Shown here in pieces: positions 55,853 through 63,973 of a DNA stretch of 64,000 bases. Origin of the DNA: Candidatus Polarisedimenticolia bacterium (GTDB lineage Bacteria > Acidobacteriota > Polarisedimenticolia > Gp22-AA2); assembly GCA_036001465.1 (NCBI GenBank), contig DASYUH010000037.1:30985-94984 (forward strand). Direction: 5' to 3'. A program made the position numbers and the translations under genes. Within the stretch, counting starts at the first letter, position 1. Each line of letters begins with the position of its first letter. The notes beneath the pieces are model-generated. The model ran no database searches. It was not told the DNA's origin and was given only the letters and a program-made list of their open reading frames with translations.

Positions 55853-56541
55853 CGCAGCACACCAGCCGGCACTACGAGCAGGAGCTGCAGGTCCTGAAGG
55901 AAAAGGTCCTGCTCCTGGGGGGCAAGGTCGAGGAGATGATCGCCTCGGCGATGAAGTCCCTTCTCGATCGCAAGCCGGACCTGGCGCGGCGCGTCATCGG
56001 CGCCGACCGGGCGGTGGATTCGGGAGAGCTGGAGATCGACCACCTGTGCCTCAGCCTCCTGGCGCTCCGCCAGCCGGCCGCCTCGGACCTCAGGTTCATC
56101 GCGACGGCTCTCAAGATTGTCACCGACCTCGAGCGCATCGGCGACCTGGCGGTCAACATCGCCGAGCGCTCGATCGAGCTGAGCGAGGAGCCCCCCCTCA
56201 AGCCGTACATCGACATCCCGCGCATGGCGTCCGCGGCCTCGGCGATGGTCAGCAAGGCACTGGACGCCTTCGTGAAGCGCGAGCCCGCGCTGGCGCGCGA
56301 GGTCTTGCAGGCGGATCAGGCGGTGGACGAGCTGAACATGCAGCTGTTCCGCGAGCTTCTGACGTACATGATCGAAGAGCCGAAGAACATCAGCCGGGCG
56401 CTGCGCATCACCTTCATCGCCAAATACCTCGAGCGCGTCGCCGATCACGGCACCAACATCGCCCAGATGGTCATCTTCATGTGCGAGGGGCGTGACGTCC
56501 GGCATCCTGGCGCGCAGGAGAGCGGGGGGAGCGCCCCGTAG
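55849..56541 (+). CDS. phoU: Phosphate-signalling protein PhoU
   Basis: 230 aa, start ATG 55849 in ATGA overlap. Two tandem three-helix PhoU domains contain the metal-binding E/D-rich motifs: [14 protein letters not shown] in the first and [16 protein letters not shown] in the second. Links the PstSCAB transport state to PhoR, keeping the kinase inactive when phosphate is plentiful. Last gene of the operon; a weak GC hairpin followed by TTTT (about 56556-56588) is the only candidate terminator before the convergent sixA. Confidence 0.93.
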   Translation: MTQHTSRHYEQELQVLKEKVLLLGGKVEEMIASAMKSLLDRKPDLARRVIGADRAVDSGELEIDHLCLSLLALRQPAASDLRFIATALKIVTDLERIGDLAVNIAERSIELSEEPPLKPYIDIPRMASAASAMVSKALDAFVKREPALAREVLQADQAVDELNMQLFRELLTYMIEEPKNISRALRITFIAKYLERVADHGTNIAQMVIFMCEGRDVRHPGAQESGGSAP

Positions 56542-56589
56542 CTTGGAGGTTTCAGGGTCCGGTTCTTCCCTCCAGCAAGGGACCGTTTT

Positions 56590-57093
56590 CTAGCCGAGCC
56601 GGCGCAGGATGCGCGGCGGCATATGGAAGACCAGTCGTCCCGCGCCGGGACGAGGCACGCCCTCGAAGTCGATCCGGCAGAGCCCCCCCTTCTTGAACTC
56701 GATCGGCAGGTCGGCGCGTGGATCGAGGAGCATCGCCGCCGCCAGGCGCCCCAGATCCGGCTCGTGGCCGACCAGCAGGACCGCCGCGTCGGCTGGGACC
56801 TGCGACAGCGCGGCGAAGACCCCCCCGGACCCGCCCCCGGGCGACAGGGGACGCAGGGCGCGCAGGGGCGGCCGGGGACGGAACAAGGGAACGACGATGC
56901 GGGCCGTCTGGCGCGCGCGCACAAGGGGGGAGCTCAGGACCAGATCGAGGCGCAGACCGAGCGCGCGCAGCCCGCGCGCGGCGCGCGCCATCCTGCGGGC
57001 GCCCGTCCCGGTGAGGGGCCGGTCGGCGTCCACCGGGTACTGCTCCGGATCGCGGGGCTCGGCGATGGCGTGACGGAGCAGGTAGACCTGCAT
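56590..57093 (-). CDS. sixA: SixA-type phosphohistidine phosphatase
   Basis: 167 aa from ATG 57093. The RH core Arg7-His8 (VYLLRHAIAEP) is followed by DADRPLTGTGARRM, the pocket Arg in SSPLVRARQTARI and the second catalytic His in VLLVGHEPDLGRLAA. Length and the short insert match SixA rather than phosphoglycerate mutase. SixA removes phosphate from His-phosphotransfer domains; whether it does so here or acts on a small molecule is unknown. 22 bases after the second kinase-like gene, so probably third in that PHO-box operon, and convergent with phoU. Confidence 0.82.
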   Translation of the reverse strand: MQVYLLRHAIAEPRDPEQYPVDADRPLTGTGARRMARAARGLRALGLRLDLVLSSPLVRARQTARIVVPLFRPRPPLRALRPLSPGGGSGGVFAALSQVPADAAVLLVGHEPDLGRLAAAMLLDPRADLPIEFKKGGLCRIDFEGVPRPGAGRLVFHMPPRILRRLG

Positions 57094-57115
57094 CGCGGCC
57101 GCGAGTCGACGGGAA

Positions 57116-57958
57116 TCAGTCCCGGCCGGGCGCCCGCGCCGCGCGGGCCGGCGCCTCGCCGGTATCGGGATGGACGACGGACTCGACCGGACTGTCTTCC
57201 TCGGCCTCAAACAGGAGCGGGCGCAGGCGATCCAGGCTGGTGGAGAGGGCCCGCATCCGGCGGTCGTCCAGAAGCGCCTGCACCGGGCGGCGCATGCGCG
57301 CCTGGATCTCCTCGATGCCGAGCGTGGCGTCCACGGTGATGAAGTCGAACTCGCGCGCCATCCTGTTGTATTCGCGGATGAGCCGCCACTGGTACTTGCG
57401 GAACGACTCGTACAGATCGGTCCCGAGATGCATGTCCATCCCGGCTTCCCAGTAATCGATGCCGCGGGTGCGCAGGATGCGGGGGACCAGGGTGTCGGCG
57501 TCGATCTTGAGATAGAGGGTCAGGTCCGGGACGAGCGCGAAGCCGAACACGTTCCGGATCCAGGCCGGGTCCGCTCCGCGCACGATGCTGCGGGCGAACG
57601 CCGTGAACACGTACCGGTCGGCCAGGACCACGAACCCGGAGCGCAGAGCCGGCAGGACGATCTTCTCCAGGCGATCGGCGAAATCGGTGGCGTACAGCAG
57701 GGTGAAGGTGAGGCGGTCCAGGTTGTGGCCGGCCTTGGCCGCCCCGATCGTCTCCGACATCAGCTCCGAGCGCGTCCAGCCGGTCTCGATGACGCCGTAC
57801 CCCTGCACCTCCAGCCATTCCTTCAGGAGACCCACCTGGGTCGAGCGCCCGACGCCGTCGGTCCCCTCGATGGTGATCAGGGTCCCCTTCAGATCCTCGA
57901 TGCCTGTGTAGGCGAGGCCGTGGCCCAGGTACCTCGCCGCTTCCTTGCCGGGTCTCAT
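57116..57958 (-). CDS. Thymidylate-kinase-like protein 2, Walker-A Lys replaced by Arg
   Basis: 280 aa. P-loop kinase of the TMK fold, but Walker A reads GTDGVGRST with Arg38 where the catalytic Lys is expected. It shares with its neighbour the motifs ATDFADRL (90-97) and LADRYVFTAFAR (112-123), and later YWEAGMDMHL and ESFRKYQWRLIREYNRM. True dTMP kinases have DRYxxSxxAYQ, so the nucleotide pocket differs. An extra C-terminal tail of about 50 residues is present. ATG 57958 overlaps the stop of the first copy (ATGA). May be an inactive or altered partner in a heterodimer; family membership is secure, substrate is not. Confidence 0.78.
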   Translation of the reverse strand: MRPGKEAARYLGHGLAYTGIEDLKGTLITIEGTDGVGRSTQVGLLKEWLEVQGYGVIETGWTRSELMSETIGAAKAGHNLDRLTFTLLYATDFADRLEKIVLPALRSGFVVLADRYVFTAFARSIVRGADPAWIRNVFGFALVPDLTLYLKIDADTLVPRILRTRGIDYWEAGMDMHLGTDLYESFRKYQWRLIREYNRMAREFDFITVDATLGIEEIQARMRRPVQALLDDRRMRALSTSLDRLRPLLFEAEEDSPVESVVHPDTGEAPARAARAPGRD

Positions 57959-58650
57959 GATGCCTCCGCCAGGCTCGACTCGTTGTAGAGCCGGGCCACG
58001 ATGGATCTCACCTGTTGCTGCTGGCTGTCGATGCTGCGGGTGCCGTCGATCACCTTGAAGCCGTACTCGCCGGTCATCCGATCGTACTCCTCGATGACGC
58101 GCCCCTGGAACAGGCGGAAGCTCTCGACCGGGTCCGGGCTCAGGCCCAGGTCCATGCCGGCCTCGTAGAACTTGATCTTGGCGCGCGTGCCCAGGATCCG
58201 GTCGACCGCCACGTCGATGGGCACCCGGAAGTAGAATGCGGCGTCCGGCTTCACGGCGAAGGAATAGAGATCGCGGACCCAGCGCGGATCGACGCCGCGG
58301 GAAATGTCGCGCGCGAACGCGGTATAGATGTACCGGTCCGCCAGGACCGTGGTCCCCGCCTTCAGATACGGGATGATCCGGTACGTGAGCCGGTCGGCGA
58401 AATCGGTGGCGTGCAGGAGGCTGAAGGTGGTCGGCGTGAGGAGGTTCTTTTTCTTGCCGCGCTTGGTCGCCTGCCGGACGAGGTCCGACGAGTTCCACTC
58501 GGTGAATACAACCTGATGCCCGCGCGCCTCGAGCCACTTGTGCAATAGCTTGATCTGCGTGCTCTTGCCCGAGCCGTCAATCCCTTCGACCACGATGAGC
58601 TTGCCACGTCTGAGCAAGCGACTGCTGGGCGGCACGCGCTCTCCTGCCAT
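57955..58650 (-). CDS. Thymidylate-kinase-like P-loop kinase 1, PHO-box controlled
   Basis: 231 aa. Walker A is intact: GIDGSGKST with Lys29. Then comes ATDFADRL (81-88), LADRYIYTAFARD (103-115) in place of the dTMP-binding DRYxxSxxAYQ, a basic cluster KRGKKK (63-68), and FYEAGMDLGL with ESFRLFQGRVIEEYDRM. The fold is that of nucleotide/thymidylate kinases, but the acceptor site is not canonical. The promoter has three 11-bp PHO repeats and TATACT, with the start only about eight bases before ATG 58650, so it belongs to the Pho regulon. First gene of the operon kinase 1 - kinase 2 - sixA. Confidence 0.8.
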   Translation of the reverse strand: MAGERVPPSSRLLRRGKLIVVEGIDGSGKSTQIKLLHKWLEARGHQVVFTEWNSSDLVRQATKRGKKKNLLTPTTFSLLHATDFADRLTYRIIPYLKAGTTVLADRYIYTAFARDISRGVDPRWVRDLYSFAVKPDAAFYFRVPIDVAVDRILGTRAKIKFYEAGMDLGLSPDPVESFRLFQGRVIEEYDRMTGEYGFKVIDGTRSIDSQQQQVRSIVARLYNESSLAEAS

Positions 58651-58664
58651 GTTGAAGATGTCCG

Positions 58665-58720
58665 AGTATACGAGGTCTACCCCGGTCCTGTGTGACAAAA
58701 GTGTGACAAGAGCGTGACGG
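58665..58720 (-). promoter_or_regulatory. Triple PHO box and -10 of the kinase-pair operon
   Basis: Read on the minus strand: CCCGTCACGCT, CTTGTCACACT, TTTGTCACACA (58721-58689) with GTCA at an exact 11-bp period, then TATACT at 58670-58665. The intergenic region is shared with the divergent CHAD gene. Confidence 0.7.
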
Positions 58721-58767
58721 GGGATCAAATCCACGGGAGTGCGGGAGGATAACTCCTGGATTTTCGG

Positions 58768-58773
58768 TATGAT
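58768..58773 (+). promoter_or_regulatory. -10 element giving a leaderless CHAD message
   Basis: TATGAT followed by CCACCC and then ATG 58780, so the start site falls on or next to the start codon. The PHO repeats on the other strand end 48 bases upstream and could act on both genes. Confidence 0.5.
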
Positions 58774-58779
58774 CCACCC

Positions 58780-59685
58780 ATGCGGCGGATGGCCGGCCCG
58801 AAGGACATGAATCGACGCGGAGACCGGGCCCCCGATGGAGGAGCCGACCTCGCCCGGCAGATTCTCGCGGCGCGCGGCGCGGACGTCGTCGAGGCCCGGC
58901 GGCGGGTGTCGCGGCGGGGGAGCGACGCGTCGATCCACGACCTGCGCGTCGCCACGCGCCGGCTGCAGGCCGCCCTGGAGGTCTTCGGCCCCCGGCTCCC
59001 CGAGCGGCCGCTGCGACGGCTCGATCGGCGCGCGCGCCGGATCCGGCGGCAGCTGGGGCAGGCGCGGAACGCCCGGGTCCTCCGGACCCTTCTGCGCCGG
59101 CTCCGCGTGCCTCAGGACGGCGACGAGAGTCGGCTCGTGACCGCCCTCGTCCGTCGCCTCGATCGTCCGGCCCGCCAGGGGCGCAGGGACCTCCGGCTTC
59201 TTCCCGGGATCAGGAAGAGAATCCACACGCTCCTCCAGGCACTCTCCGAGCGTCCCGAGCGCTCCGTCGCTCCGGCCGGGCGACCGGGAGGCCGCGCCAC
59301 GCCGACCGCGGCGGCCCTGCCAGACCGCGTCGAAGCCGTGGCGCGCGCCGCCAGGCTGGCAGGAGACGGCGACCCTGAATCGATGCACCGGCTGCGCATC
59401 GCCATCAAGCGCTATCGGTACGTGCTCGAGGTCCTTTCGGAAGCCGGCGCCCCCGCGCTGCAACCGTCGATCCACAGGGCCCGGGCACTGCAGCGCGAGC
59501 TCGGCCGCCTGCACGATCTCGACATCCTCATCGAATGGGTGCGCGGCGCCGCGCGCGTTCCGGCCGCCTCGGCCTTCCCGCGCCGGCTCGTCCGCCTGCG
59601 CGGCCGCCAGGCGGCGAAGGTGCAGCGCCGGCTGGCGCGCTTCCGTCCCGCCGGCGTGAGCGGGGCCCGGAGGACGGCGGCATGA
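58780..59685 (+). CDS. CHAD-domain protein (polyphosphate-binding type)
   Basis: 301 aa, very Arg-rich. Two four-helix halves each contain the conserved His motif: IHDLRVATRRLQAALE (His53) and MHRLRIAIKRYRYVLE (His203), the residues that define CHAD (conserved histidine alpha-helical domain). CHAD domains are known to bind inorganic polyphosphate in a basic groove. No CYTH triphosphate-tunnel domain is fused, so this is a stand-alone CHAD. It overlaps the Ppx/GppA gene (ATGA) and is divergent from the PHO-box kinase pair, supporting a polyphosphate role. The start ATG 58780 fits leaderless transcription. Confidence 0.85.
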   Translation: MRRMAGPKDMNRRGDRAPDGGADLARQILAARGADVVEARRRVSRRGSDASIHDLRVATRRLQAALEVFGPRLPERPLRRLDRRARRIRRQLGQARNARVLRTLLRRLRVPQDGDESRLVTALVRRLDRPARQGRRDLRLLPGIRKRIHTLLQALSERPERSVAPAGRPGGRATPTAAALPDRVEAVARAARLAGDGDPESMHRLRIAIKRYRYVLEVLSEAGAPALQPSIHRARALQRELGRLHDLDILIEWVRGAARVPAASAFPRRLVRLRGRQAAKVQRRLARFRPAGVSGARRTAA

Positions 59686-61298
59686 AACCGGCCGTTCTCG
59701 GCGTCGTGGACATCGGCTCCAACACGATTCGCTCGCTGATCGTCGAGGCCCTGCCGGATGGGGCGTGGCGCGTCCTGGACGACGAGCGCGAGATGGCCCG
59801 GCTGGCAGCCGGACTGACCCGGCAGGGGCGGCTGACCCGCGAGGCGATGCGGCGCGCCGTGGCGGCGCTCAAGAGGATGGCGGAAATCGCCCGAGCGCGG
59901 GGCGTCGAGCGCCTGGTGGTCGTCGCGACGAGCGCCATCCGGAACGCCGCCAATCGCCGGCAGTTCGTGGACCGGGTCCGGGCCGAGACGGGGGTGCGCG
60001 TGCGCGTCATCTCGGAGGAGGAGGAGGCCGAGCTGGCGTTCGAGAGCGCGACGCGCAGCTTCGACCTCGCGGACCGCCCCTGCGCCGTGGCCGACGTCGG
60101 CGGCGGCAGCTCCGAGGTGATCCTCGCCCTGGGCAGCCACATCCAGCAGGTCCACTCGCTGCGCCTCGGGTCGGTGGCCCTGACGGAGGACTTCCTGCGG
60201 TCGGACCCGGTCAGGCGGCGGGAGTTCAAGGCGATGCGACGGGAGGTCCGCCGGCGCATCGAGGCCTCCCGCATGGAGGCCGATCCGCCACCGCAGTTCC
60301 TGATCGCGTCGGGCGGCACCGCCGCCGCGGTGGCCCAGATGGCGATGTCCCGGCAGGGGCTCGCCGGCCGGCCGGTCCAGGGCTTCGAGATGACGCAGGC
60401 GGAGCTCCTGCACCTGCACCAGGCGCTGCTCCGCCGTGGCCTGGCCGAGCGCCGGGCGATGCCGGGGCTCTCGCCCGATCGCGCCGACATCATCATCGCC
60501 GGCGTGACCATTCTCTACGAGCTGATGGCCCACCTGCGCGTCAACGTGCTGCGGGTGAGCGCCCAGGGGATCCGCCACGCTCTTCTGGGCCGGATGATCG
60601 CGCGGCGCTTCCGCACCGCGTCCCCGCCCTCCCGCCCGCAGCGCCTGGCGTCGGCGGAGGCCTTCGCGCGCTCGCTGCGCTTCGAGGAGGCGCACGGCTT
60701 TCAGGTTCAGCGGCTCGCCGTGTCGATCTTCGACCAGGTCGCCGCACGGCTCGGGCTCGACCCGAGCGGGCGCGACCTCCTGTCCGCCGCGGCGCTTCTG
60801 CACGACGTCGGCTACGTCGTCGGGTTCCGCGGCCACCACCGGCACACCTACCGGCTGATCGCCCACGCCCCGCTCGACGGGTTCACGCCGCGCGAGCGCG
60901 AGATCGTCGCCCTGGTGGCGCGCTACCACCGCCGCGCCGGCCCCAGGAAGAAGCACCGGGCCTGGGCGGCCCTCGGCCGGGACGATCGCCGCCTGGTCAG
61001 CCAACTGGCCGCCGTCCTGCGCATCGCCGACGCGCTGGACCGGCGCCACTCGCAGCGCCTGAAGGAGATCCGCTGCCGGGTGATGAAGAGCCGCGCGCGC
61101 TTCGCCGCCCTGTCGAGCTTCGACCTGGGGGTCGAGCTGCACGCCGCCGAGGAGAAATCGAACCTGTTCCGCAAGGTCTTCGATCGCGACATCGCGTTCG
61201 TGACCGCGCGCGCCGGGGCGTCCGTTCGCCCCCGGTCGGCCGGTCGCGCCCGCGCCTCGTCCACGAAGCTCCGGCTGGTCCGCCGCCTCTCGGCCTGA
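59682..61298 (+). CDS. ppx: Ppx/GppA exopolyphosphatase/pppGpp phosphohydrolase
   Basis: 538 aa from ATG 59682 (ATGA overlap with CHAD). The actin-like ASKHA fold shows phosphate-1 VVDIGSNTIRSLIVE, ATSAIRNA, the catalytic Glu region VISEEEEAELAFE, phosphate-2 VADVGGGSSEVI and the ASGGTAAAVA loop. The C-terminal HD-type domain has His374-Asp375 (LLHDVGYVVGF) and HAPLDGFTPRE. It hydrolyses polyphosphate ends, or pppGpp; which one cannot be told from sequence, but coupling to CHAD and proximity to pst/phoU favours polyphosphate. Confidence 0.92.
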   Translation: MKPAVLGVVDIGSNTIRSLIVEALPDGAWRVLDDEREMARLAAGLTRQGRLTREAMRRAVAALKRMAEIARARGVERLVVVATSAIRNAANRRQFVDRVRAETGVRVRVISEEEEAELAFESATRSFDLADRPCAVADVGGGSSEVILALGSHIQQVHSLRLGSVALTEDFLRSDPVRRREFKAMRREVRRRIEASRMEADPPPQFLIASGGTAAAVAQMAMSRQGLAGRPVQGFEMTQAELLHLHQALLRRGLAERRAMPGLSPDRADIIIAGVTILYELMAHLRVNVLRVSAQGIRHALLGRMIARRFRTASPPSRPQRLASAEAFARSLRFEEAHGFQVQRLAVSIFDQVAARLGLDPSGRDLLSAAALLHDVGYVVGFRGHHRHTYRLIAHAPLDGFTPREREIVALVARYHRRAGPRKKHRAWAALGRDDRRLVSQLAAVLRIADALDRRHSQRLKEIRCRVMKSRARFAALSSFDLGVELHAAEEKSNLFRKVFDRDIAFVTARAGASVRPRSAGRARASSTKLRLVRRLSA

Positions 61299-61335
61299 AC
61301 GGATGAAGGGCAGGGGCCACCCGCGCGCGCCGACC

Positions 61336-63120
61336 TCAGTGCCGCGGGTCGGATTGCAGGAGCGCCCGGACGTCGCGCGGCGGGATGGAGCCGAACGAGA
61401 GCAGGCGCTCGTTATAGGCGCGCAGATCGAAGCGGTCCCCCTCGCGCAGCCGCGCCTCGCGCAAGATGTCCGACAGCTCCAGCGAGCCGACGAAGTAGGT
61501 GCTCAGCTGCGTGGACGACACCTTGGCGCGCCGCAGCTTGCCGCGCGCCTCCGCCTCTTCCTGAAACCCCAGCCGCTGCAGGAGATCGAGACCGAAGCGG
61601 TCCGCCTCCTCGTCGGTCATGGCGCCGGTGTGCAGCGCCGCGTCGAGGACGGCGTTGAGCGGGACGCGCAGCCGCTGCTTGATGTGGATGAGCAGGTTCT
61701 CCGGCTCCCCCTCGGCGTAGCCCTGCTCGAACATCATCCTCTCGGCCTCGACGGCCCACCCCTCGGCGAACGTGCCGGACGAGAAGATCTTCTTGTATAC
61801 CGTCGCGAAGGGGGACCCCAGGGCGTACCAGTACTGCACGTAGTGACCGGGGAAGGCCTCGTGGATGGTCAGTCCCTGCAGGGCGTAGTGGTTGTACTCG
61901 CGCAGGAAGGACTCTTCCGCGGCCCGGTCTTTCTCGGGCGAGCCGCCGCGCGGCACCGAGGAGATCCAGAACGACTTCTTCAGCTCCGGCTCGAGGATCG
62001 GCGGCGGGTTGAAGAACGCCACCGCCAGGCCGTCCAGGAAGCCGGGCGTCGGCTCGACGACGAAGTTGTCGCGGTCGGGAGGGAGCGTGAGAAGTCCGCG
62101 GGCCCGGATGAACCCCTTGATCCGCTCGATCGCCCGCAGGGTGTCCCGGAACAGCGTCTCGCGGGTGGAGTGTCTCGTGCAGACCTCGTCCAGGACCTCC
62201 CGAACGACCGGATTGATCAGGTCATCCCCGCGTTCCTCGTGCCGGTGGCCGGGATGGAGCGCCCGGTGGAGCGGCCGGGCGACCTCCAGCATGAGCCGGC
62301 GGTCGGACTCGATCTGCGCCTCGGCCCGATGCAGGATCTCGTCCGGCGACAGATCGGACTGGAGCGTGTGCCTCAGCTTCCGCGTCCAGAGGTCCCGCCC
62401 GAGCCGCCAGTCGCCGTTCGACCGCGGCAGGAGATCGCTTCGGAGCCACTCCTGGAAGCTCCTGAGCGCCCGGAGGACACGGGCGTTTTCGCGCTCCAGC
62501 TCCTCGCGGATCGCCGGGGCCCGGGGAAACAGGGGAGGCGCCGTCCGCTCGAAGAAGGCGATGTTGCCGGCATGCGTGTCGAGCACCATTTCGGTCGTCA
62601 CCCGCGGCGGGTTGTCGAGGTTGGCCCTGGCGGTCTCGAGGAAGCGCGGGATCTGCCGCATGCGCGACAGGAGCGCCCCCAGGCGCTCCGGCCACAGGGG
62701 CGATTCCGGCTCGAGGAGCGTCAGGTAGAGCGTCGAGGTCCCCAGGAGGTCCTCGTAGCTCTGCGGATTGCGCGCATGCGGCCGCAGCTCCGTCAGGGAG
62801 AACAGCGACGCCTCGACGTCGTTTCGGACGAGCTGATAGTCGATGCGGGCGCTGACCGACAGCCGCCCCGGATCGACGGCCATGAGCTCCGACCGGAACC
62901 GCCGCGCCAGGTCGACCTTCGAGGCGATCCCTCCCGCCGACAGATCGTCCAGGAGGCCGTCGTGATCGTGGAGACCGATCACGGTCGCGGTCGAGGGGTA
63001 GGCCCGCATGGACTCGGCGAGATAGCGATCGGCGATGACGTAGAAGGCGCGATCGGCCCCCTGCGCCGAGGCGGGGATCCCCCCGGGAAAGAGGGACCGG
63101 GGTCGCGCCGCCTCGATCAT
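61336..63120 (-). CDS. DUF885-family metallopeptidase-like protein
   Basis: 594 aa from ATG 63120. A mostly helical protein with the DUF885 core: YVIADRYLAESMRAYPSTATVIG at the start, then GLTIHEAFPGHYVQYWYAL with His420-Glu421 and His425 (HExxPGH, predicted zinc ligands and general base), followed by FAEGWAVEAERMM and GYAEGEPENLL, which supply a further acidic ligand. DUF885 proteins are thermolysin-like in design but their substrates are poorly known. No signal peptide is obvious, so the protein is cytosolic or uses a non-classical route. Convergent with ppx; the tRNA gene lies just upstream. Confidence 0.82.
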   Translation of the reverse strand: MIEAARPRSLFPGGIPASAQGADRAFYVIADRYLAESMRAYPSTATVIGLHDHDGLLDDLSAGGIASKVDLARRFRSELMAVDPGRLSVSARIDYQLVRNDVEASLFSLTELRPHARNPQSYEDLLGTSTLYLTLLEPESPLWPERLGALLSRMRQIPRFLETARANLDNPPRVTTEMVLDTHAGNIAFFERTAPPLFPRAPAIREELERENARVLRALRSFQEWLRSDLLPRSNGDWRLGRDLWTRKLRHTLQSDLSPDEILHRAEAQIESDRRLMLEVARPLHRALHPGHRHEERGDDLINPVVREVLDEVCTRHSTRETLFRDTLRAIERIKGFIRARGLLTLPPDRDNFVVEPTPGFLDGLAVAFFNPPPILEPELKKSFWISSVPRGGSPEKDRAAEESFLREYNHYALQGLTIHEAFPGHYVQYWYALGSPFATVYKKIFSSGTFAEGWAVEAERMMFEQGYAEGEPENLLIHIKQRLRVPLNAVLDAALHTGAMTDEEADRFGLDLLQRLGFQEEAEARGKLRRAKVSSTQLSTYFVGSLELSDILREARLREGDRFDLRAYNERLLSFGSIPPRDVRALLQSDPRH

Positions 63121-63149
63121 GCCGTCGTCCTCTCGATCGGGAGGGGAGC

Positions 63150-63243
63150 TGGCGGAGAGGGTGGGATTCGAACCCACGTGGGACGGTTTAGGCCCCAACC
63201 CGCTTTCGAGGCGGGCCCGTTGCGACCACTTCGGTACCTCTCC
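63150..63243 (-). tRNA. tRNA-Ser(CGA), CCA encoded
   Basis: The minus strand gives acceptor GGAGAGG paired with CCTCTCC, discriminator G and an encoded CCA (63152-63150). The anticodon loop CTCGAAA on a CCCGC/GCGGG stem reads UCG (Ser). A long variable arm follows, then the TTCGAAT T-loop, the class II shape of tRNA-Ser. A TAAAGT -10 lies just before the 5' end. Confidence 0.95.
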
Positions 63244-63436
63244 GCGCATCACTTTATCATCGCCCCCGCGGCGAGCGCCAGCGAGCCGTTACGCATGAGC
63301 TGTGCCGAGGGACACGCGCCGAGCGACACGGCCCGAGCCCTCTCATCCGGCTAGGCCGCTGCGCGCGTGCCTGAACTCCAAGACGCCGCCGGCCTCCCTC
63401 GCGCCGTCAACTCGAGCCGGTCATCGGGCCACAGGT

Positions 63437-63973
63437 TCATCTTGGCTCCGCGGGTCTGCGGCCAAGGGACCCGAGTAACTGAATGGCTCGGGCTTCTTCA
63501 GGGCTCGCGTGGAACAGAAGAGGCTGATCACCGAGGAACCTTGCCTCGAAGTCCGGGTCCCAGGGATATCGCTGCGCCGTGTCGGGCCAAATAAGCTGCA
63601 ACGTGGGGAACGCCCAACCCTTGTAGAACCATGTCGCATGGCAGAGGATGTGCTGGTACCACGAGGCGTGCACAAGTCGGAAGGTGCACCTGTATTTCTC
63701 GATAATGTCTCCGTACTCCCGTTCGGGCTGGAATCGATGACCATCGCGCGCTTCCCGCCCCACGTGATTGATGAGCTGGTGCATCAAGTCGCCATCGAGC
63801 CCGAAAACAAGAATCTCCGGGTGCCCGAAGGTGTGGAAGAGCCCAATTGAGTAAGCCCAGCCGGGGTTCGCGCCGTCCGGCAAGACGATCTGCACGTGCC
63901 ACCCATGGGTGTTGACGTCATAAATGGCCTTCCGGTCACTCTTGCTGAAATCACCGTCATATTCACACTTCAT
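63437..63973 (-). CDS. DUF4262 domain-containing protein
   Basis: 178 aa. The DUF4262 pattern is clear: HGWHVQIVLPDGANPGWAYSIGLFHTFGHPEILVFGL near the start, then NHVGREARDGHRFQPE and a Trp/Tyr-rich WYQHILCHATWFYKGWAFPTLQLIWPD segment. The function of the family is unknown; members are small cytosolic proteins often found singly among accessory genes. The coding DNA is visibly lower in G+C (three 60-base rows counted: 62, 58 and 53 percent) than its neighbours, consistent with recent acquisition. The start ATG 63973 lies 27 bases from the right edge, so upstream context is missing. Confidence 0.85.
   Translation of the reverse strand: MKCEYDGDFSKSDRKAIYDVNTHGWHVQIVLPDGANPGWAYSIGLFHTFGHPEILVFGLDGDLMHQLINHVGREARDGHRFQPEREYGDIIEKYRCTFRLVHASWYQHILCHATWFYKGWAFPTLQLIWPDTAQRYPWDPDFEARFLGDQPLLFHASPEEARAIQLLGSLGRRPAEPR

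Noticed and set aside
57955..58650. Calling copy 1 a standard thymidylate kinase (tmk)
   Set aside because: Walker A fits, but the dTMP-site motif is DRYIYTAFARD rather than DRYxxSxxAYQ and the gene is under a PHO box, so the symbol would mislead.
63150..63436. tRNA-Ser as integration site of a genomic island
   Set aside because: The atypical gene lies on the 5' side of the tRNA, no direct repeat of the tRNA 3' end was seen, and no integrase is present in the window.
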